Shown one piece after another: positions 55,148 to 64,000 of a DNA stretch of 64,000 bases. A program made the position numbers and the translations under genes. How positions within the stretch are numbered: the stretch's first letter is position 1; each line of letters starts with the position of its first letter. The notes below the pieces were generated by a model that did not search any database, was not told where the DNA came from, and saw only the letters and a program-made list of their open reading frames with translations. Where the stretch lies: assembly GCF_027409185.1 (NCBI RefSeq), contig NC_084478.1, forward strand, positions 83,373,624 to 83,437,623. Reading direction: 5' to 3'. Source of the stretch: Cynocephalus volans (taxonomy: Eukaryota; Chordata; Mammalia; Dermoptera; Cynocephalidae).

Positions 55148-57515
55148 TCAAATAAGGCAGACTACAATTTTTTTCGTTCACAAAAGAACAAAGGAGAAAA
55201 GAGGGGATAATAAAAATATCCACCATTTTTAAAAGAAAAATAACAACCACCACAAGGTGCCACTGTATTCTAGCAAGCTGTAAAAATGGCCTTTTAAGAG
55301 GCATTTTGCAACATTTACCTCCCTATCACATGGGTATTTTGGGAACTGACTGAAAGTCACAGGCTAATGCTTCACCCATTTCATGTCATGGACACTTGGG
55401 AAGCAGGTGATTAAATACAAAGCATATTAAGTGATAACTCTTCATAAATATAATTTGAGACACTGACACTAGGAGAAAATAGTTGGCACGGATAGGGCGT
55501 GTTGGGGAGGAGGGGGGAAATATGACATTACTTGAGGTAACAAACATAGCTAACCAGTTTCCTAATCCTCAAGTATGGATGAACTCCAATAATCATGTTC
55601 TTAAAGATTTTGTATTTATCCTGGCGCTAAAGGTTTTCTGACAAACTGTATAATTATCTACATTCCAACACTAACGTGAACACTTTTCTCAATCCCCATC
55701 TCCATTAACACCACTGAAGTATAACTAATGTGGTCTTTTTAGAGCAAACGTTCCAAATTAACATGGTTCATCTTCTACTGTTGCTACAAATAAAGCCTGC
55801 AAACTTTTGACCCAACTTGTTCAATTTTGTTTCTAGTACTAATAAAGCTCAACCTTGCCAGCTGCTTGGAGTTGAACAACAAAACACTTAAAACATTTCA
55901 ATCTAGTAAGCAAATTTTAAAAACTATCTGAAATATTTAAGGAAGTTCAGGTCTTAGTACTTTTCCCTATGTTTTGAACAATGTAATCTCCCAACATTGT
56001 TTTTTCCTTGTTTCTATTACCGCATGAAGTTCAAACCAGGTCTTAAAGACAGAACTTTTCTGTAATAAAGAAAAAGTGCAAAGATACAAATTAAACGTCA
56101 AGTCTTTTGCAAGAGAATGCTCTCTTAAGAGTAGGTGTATGGATGCTGGTGGGGAAAAAAAAGATATTTGTTCTCCATTGTACATCTGACACCTACAAAT
56201 GATCTTGTCTTCAGTGTCCACAACACTAGTAAGTATATATTAGTCATGGACTTCCCAAAATAAAAACTTAAGTAGCAAATTCTTGTATTCATTCTACACA
56301 AACCAATGGAAATTAATGAGTGCTACTGAAGGTGTCCACATGCACATATCCAATATGTGCATGCTACTGAAGGCTAAAAACTTAAAATACTATTTCCAGT
56401 GTTTATGAATAGCTTCAATATCTACATTCATAACCAGCATTCTGCTTGAGTTACCTCTCATTTTAATACTTCACAAATGAGTAATACACCTTGGGAGATT
56501 AGGGAGGTACCTGTTGTCAATAGCTTTCTTTTATGCTTAGAATATGCTGCAGTTGTTTTTAAAGTATTTAAAATGAACACCTCTATACTAAGAGGAAAAT
56601 GGATTTGTTTTTAGCCAATCAGGAGTACCCTGCAAATCTGAAAACCATAGATTACACTCTTAGGAAAGGAGACAAGGAGGCTCACAAATATAAAGGAATC
56701 CTGACTTTTACATGGACAATTTTTTAAAAAGATAAAATGTATTACATAAGCGCCATAAACAGTGAAATCTGCTTATATTAAAAAAAATAAGTGAAGCTTT
56801 GTTTGGACATTATTTCCTTGCAAGAGCAGTACATATCCTTAGTAAACAACTACCATATTTACAAGTTAACTTCCTTGATATTTAGGTAGGACTGAAAGCC
56901 AGAAGAAAACATGACAGAATGAGCTTTGAAATAATCTTTACAGCTAAGTTGATAACAGTGAAGGTAGCCAGATAATTCCTAATGCAGACTTCCTTATTTT
57001 GTAGAGTATTTGACTATGTCAGGGTAGTTAGCTCACTACGTTAAAGGCCAAGGATGTGTTCTATCACTCTTTTGGCCTGTCAGCTTTTCCCAGAAAAACA
57101 AATACCTGCTCCACAGTCAGACTAACCCTAACCCCAACTGGCCTCATAAGAATACTGGGGTTATCATGAATCTATTCTTACTACTAAGAAAACAACATAA
57201 AGTGCATGTCCACAGAAATGAATCAGCAGTCTTATCTTCAAATATGGGCAGCACAATTAAAATTTGAATTTCAAATAACCCAACATGGCTCACTTTCAAC
57301 AAAGGATAAAAATCCCTTAATTCTTCAACTGGTCTTTAAATGTGAGATGTTAGGTCTGTTAGAGAGACAGTAATAAAATATTAACAAGTGTGCACTGGTA
57401 CCTCAAATGTCAAATCTCGAAAACAACACGAATTCGAGACTGTCCTAGTAGCACACATATCTGTACCAACTGCAATTCTTATACTAAAAGTGATTTACAG
57501 TCTCTTTACTCCACC

Positions 57516-57540
57516 TTTTTTTTTTTTTTTTTTTTTTTTT
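57516..57540 (-). repeat. RLIM: 25-nt homopolymer in RLIM 3' UTR (A run in mRNA)
   Basis: 25 T on the plus strand, an internal A25 in the RLIM transcript about 1.2 kb after the stop codon. Oligo-dT priming would start here as well as at the true tail. Confidence 0.9.
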
Positions 57541-58126
57541 GAGGAACAGAGTTGTAAAAACATCAATTTAACTTGTGCTAGGTGGTAGTGGTTTGTTTTT
57601 CTTAAAACAAAGCTCTGCCAAATTTGCTGACCTTCTGCTTCATCTACTCAAGTAGAATACCGGGTCACACTGCTGCTGCTCTCACTATGAAACCAGTTCA
57701 TGTCTGCATTATTACTGTCTTCATGAAAACTGAACTCTTCAGAGCACTTTTCTTTATTCCTTCCATCTTTCACTTCCTGCCTAAATCCAAGTTAAAATAC
57801 ACAATTTCCATTGGTCTTTAATGCAGTTTGACACTGCACTGTCCTTTTCTTTGTATGTCACAGTAGCTGTTCACATACATTAAATATTATAGATATGTTC
57901 TGCTCTTGACATCTACACACTTACAAAAGCAGCTTTGTACTTTGTTTGGTGTGTTTTTTACTATGCTGGCTCACAAAAAGCAGTTTGCTCATTTCTAAGC
58001 ATGGTACTTTACAATTTTTAATGCATTAATATAACAGTGCATTTGAAAAGTACTGAGCCTCTATAAAATAGCTTTACATTTTTAAACAAATGAATGTGAT
58101 TTTTTCACTTACACAAGCATAGGCTT

Positions 58127-58132
58127 TTTATT
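58127..58132 (-). terminator. RLIM: Possible proximal RLIM poly(A) signal
   Basis: A minus-strand AATAAA about 635 nt after the stop codon could give a short 3' UTR isoform. Another hexamer lies at 57753-57758. Use of either is unproven. Confidence 0.3.
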
Positions 58133-58765
58133 ATTTCCACAAGATAAATATCTCAATTAAACTATGAGCTCACTCTATAGTGTGCCACAGTGATGGGCTT
58201 AGGAGACAGTTACACACTTATAAGATCCTAACCTTAGTGTTATTTACACTGACATGTCCAGTATCACCTAGTCTGAAAGGTGAACAAACAATATTCAGAA
58301 TGTGACTGAATTTGTGTCAACTAATAACTGGAACAGTATAGCTTTAAGTAATCACTTATGAAACACATACTATAACTTAGTCTAAACTGGGAATTTCCTT
58401 CGCCCCTCTCCTATGGAGTGGAAAATTTTAAAGATCAACATGGAACAGATAGGAGCCATTGCTAAGGCAGATCTTTTAAGATAACAAATGAGAAACTGAC
58501 AAGTGTACATGATTTCAGTAACAGAGATGCTATCAATCCAACTGGTACTGAAATCAGATTTTTAGGTCCTAAAATGTTGCTTTTAAAATATTTCCTTTTA
58601 TTCTGGGACAGATACTGCAGAAAGGACAATGATTCCCTCAGAAAGCAATGACTCAGTTCAGTTTTTACTTTACATTTAAGCACCACTCAAAAAGTGGACA
58701 TAAAGCAAGTGATTCCTGTTTGCCCATCACTATACCAGCTACATAGCTGAGAGTTCAGATCTCAA

Positions 58766-60364
<1,599 letters not shown>

Positions 60365-60681
60365 TTAAAACAGAGGGGGGGAGGGGAGAGACAAAAAGGA
60401 ACTACTAAAATTAGAACAATCATAAAATAGTGCTCTGAAACTTTGTATTAAACGTAAGAACTTAAAAATTCTGAGCAGATTTCATATTTACAGATTCTTG
60501 CAAACTACACTACAGACATTTGTAAAAGCAGGAAAATTTTAATTCCATTTGAAAAGAGGAAATTAATCCTAGAGAATTATTTTATTTTTAAAGGGAATCC
60601 GGAGAAGGTCTATTTTCAGTATCTCATCATATACAGAACCTAGCATACCAATGTGGGACTGTCAAAATACAACATTTTTTC

Positions 60682-60816
60682 TTTTTTTTTTTTTTTCGTG
60701 ACCGGCACTCAGCTGGTGAGTACGCCGGTCAGTCCTATATAGGATCCGAACCCGCGGCGGGAGCGTCGCCGCGCTGCCAGCGCAGCACTCTACCAAGTGC
60801 GCCACGGGCTCGGCCC
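60682..60816 (-). mobile_element. tRNA-derived SINE, GC-rich subtype
   Basis: An inverted copy with a T-rich left end is followed by the reverse of a tRNA-like head (GGATCCGAACCCGCGG is the B-box region reversed). It is flanked by a perfect 18-bp duplication (AAAATACAACATTTTTTC) at 60664-60681 and 60817-60834. It is nearly identical to the copy at 41745, so the subfamily is young. Confidence 0.85.
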
Positions 60817-61246
60817 AAAATACAACATTTTTTCAATCCACTGCCAAAACACTAACATAATCAAACTAGGCAAACACTAGTTAAGGGACAGTGCTAGTAC
60901 TCTAGTTCAAATTGCATTTCTGTCAAATTTTCGTTAGTCTACATCATAACTTCTTCTAGGCTTACGTGCCTCTGATAACACATGAGATTGTTTTAAAATA
61001 AAATACAAGACTATTATAGCCATAGCAAAAATATAAACAAGGTCTATAAATTTAAAAGCATTTGAATATTTTTTAACATTACCAAGATTTTAAAATGGCA
61101 TGAAATTGAAGATTAAATCAAATGAATAGTCTGAATTTAGCATTGTACATATAATGGCAGGTTCAACCAAACTATTATTATAGTCTCTTAGGTTACACAA
61201 GGCCCCTACTTCACATTGGGAGGGAAACACCAGACCTGAAGTTAGA

Positions 61247-61472
61247 ATAGGATTTCTCAACAGCTGTACTACTGACATTTTGAGCCAGTTACTTCTTTGT
61301 CATGAGGGCTGTGCTGAACATTATAGCATGTCGAGGTGTTTAGCAGTATCCCTGCCCTCTATCTACTAGATGTCAGTATCAAACCCCCAGTCATGTCAAC
61401 CAAAAATGTCTCCAGACATTGCCAATGCCCCCTAGGGGGCAAAACTATACCCTACTGGGAACAACTGGGTTA
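61247..61472 (-). mobile_element. hAT-Charlie type MER fragment
   Basis: It holds the reverse of a familiar MER5/MER20-type consensus: TGTCTCCAGACATTGCCAA, then CCCCTAGGGGGCAAAA. The complementary end motif is near TTTCTCAACAGCTG. It is decayed and its exact subfamily is uncertain. Confidence 0.6.
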
Positions 61473-61797
61473 GAGAATACAGCATTTCTTTTTGCTGGTG
61501 AAGAAGTCACATGTTTATAAAGAAAGAATTAAGTAGGAGGAAATTCCAATGGAGGTGAAAAACCAAGGGAAGAAAGTCACATTTAAATAGGCCATTTCTC
61601 ACTGTGTCCCAATTAACATAAACAACCCAAAGGTGAGAGAAAAAACATGCTGACATTCTCACCAATTATCAAGAAAATGTCAGTTTTCTTTTTATGAGCA
61701 GTTACTTAGCACCAGATTATTTTGTGGCATTTCTGAATAATCACTAACTGACATTTACTATTACAAAGTTCCTATCATTCCATCCTCCACTCCCTCA

Positions 61798-63584
<1,787 letters not shown>

Positions 63585-64000
63585 CTAAAAGAAGAAAGGA
63601 GACCAATCTTGAAAAGAAATTCACTACATGTTCTACACAAGTTTTAATTATGTGAAAATCCAGAATGCAGGTTAAGATGTGGATTTTAAGACCTCAAATG
63701 AATGAAATTTTGAAACAGAAAAACTCCTAAAAAGCACTGTTATATTAGGAAAAGTCTATTTCAGGGGCTGACAAACTACAGCCCTGTTGTCTGCTTTTAT
63801 TCTTTTTGCAATTTAATAATGGTTTTTATACTTTTAAAAGGTTAAAGAGAATATTTTGTTAAGTGTGAAATCATATGAAATTCACATTTCAGTGCTGATA
63901 AAGTTTTATTAAGACACAGCCATACACATTCATTTACATATCATCTATGACTGCTTTCATGCTATAATGGCAGAGTTGAGCAGTTGTGATAGACTGTATG
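63585..64000 (-). other. RLIM: RLIM upstream intron (partial)
   Basis: This is the 3' part of the intron before the start-codon exon. From 63762 onward it is a DNA-transposon fragment. Confidence 0.8.
63762..64000. mobile_element. hAT-type non-autonomous DNA transposon (MER family), cut by window edge
   Basis: It begins CAGGGGCTGACAAACTACAG, the terminal motif of old hAT-type MER elements. It continues with the recognisable TTTTATTAAGACACAGCCA and GGCAGAGTTGAGCAGTTG segments. The other end is outside the window. I cannot fix the exact family name. Confidence 0.6.

Larger units (their letters stand above)
53410..58765 (-). other. RLIM: RLIM 3' UTR
   Basis: About 5.35 kb runs from the RLIM stop codon to a minus-strand AATAAA (plus-strand TTTATT at 53427-53432), followed on the minus strand by TTTGTGTCTG and a TTGTTGGG stretch. 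The block is AT-rich and nearly free of recognisable repeats, unlike the DNA on either side. That fits a retained, constrained 3' UTR; RLIM mRNA is known to have a multi-kilobase 3' UTR. Two long homopolymers occur: A26 at 55122-55147 (U-run in the RNA) and T25 at 57516-57540 (A-run in the RNA). Confidence 0.75.

Overview
This window looks like mammalian X-chromosome DNA holding the tail-to-tail pair SLC16A2 (plus strand) and RLIM (minus strand), neighbours in the Xist-proximal part of the X (Xq13.2 in human). The proteins are near-identical to the primate and general eutherian forms. The host lineage is suggested by the young repeats: tRNA-derived SINEs of monomeric, dimeric and GC-rich types, with features I associate with colugo (Dermoptera) CYN elements, flanked by clean target-site duplications. 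My best guess is Galeopterus variegatus. That call is inference; the gene calls are much firmer.

Layout. 1-20024 is the 3' part of SLC16A2 intron 1, packed with MIRs, antisense L1s, a HAL1/L1-like element and a complete non-autonomous MaLR-type LTR retrotransposon (4685-7226) sitting inside an older MIR. SLC16A2 coding exons 2-6 follow at 20025-20169, 23405-23855, 24815-24958, 29108-29336 and 30882-31102. All have intact GT/AG borders and one continuous frame of 396 codons plus a stop. The 3' UTR probably ends just after the AATAAA at 33365.

At 35.2-36.6 kb lies an isolated CpG island that neither gene explains. It carries a good minimal intron (35601-35702) and a plus-strand reading frame with a signal-peptide-like start (35740-36291). 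A strong poly(A) signal with a GT-rich downstream element follows at 37673. I read this as a candidate unannotated transcription unit, and it is the most interesting item in the window.

38.7-44.4 kb is a second, longer L1/HAL1-like block with nested SINE and MST-type LTR insertions. 44.4-53.4 kb is intergenic with old repeats (L2, MIR, a MER-type DNA transposon) and two SINEs. RLIM then runs leftwards. A 5.35-kb, almost repeat-free 3' UTR (about 53410-58765) is followed by the large last coding exon (58766-60360), a small coding exon (61830-61913) and the start-codon exon (63392-63584); its 5' non-coding exons lie beyond the window. The RLIM introns hold a SINE, a hAT-type fragment and a solo MaLR-type LTR.

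How the genes relate: SLC16A2/MCT8 is a plasma-membrane thyroid-hormone transporter and RLIM is a nuclear RING-H2 E3 ligase that acts on LIM-domain cofactors and on REX1, the latter linking it to Xist activation. They are neighbours by synteny, not by pathway.
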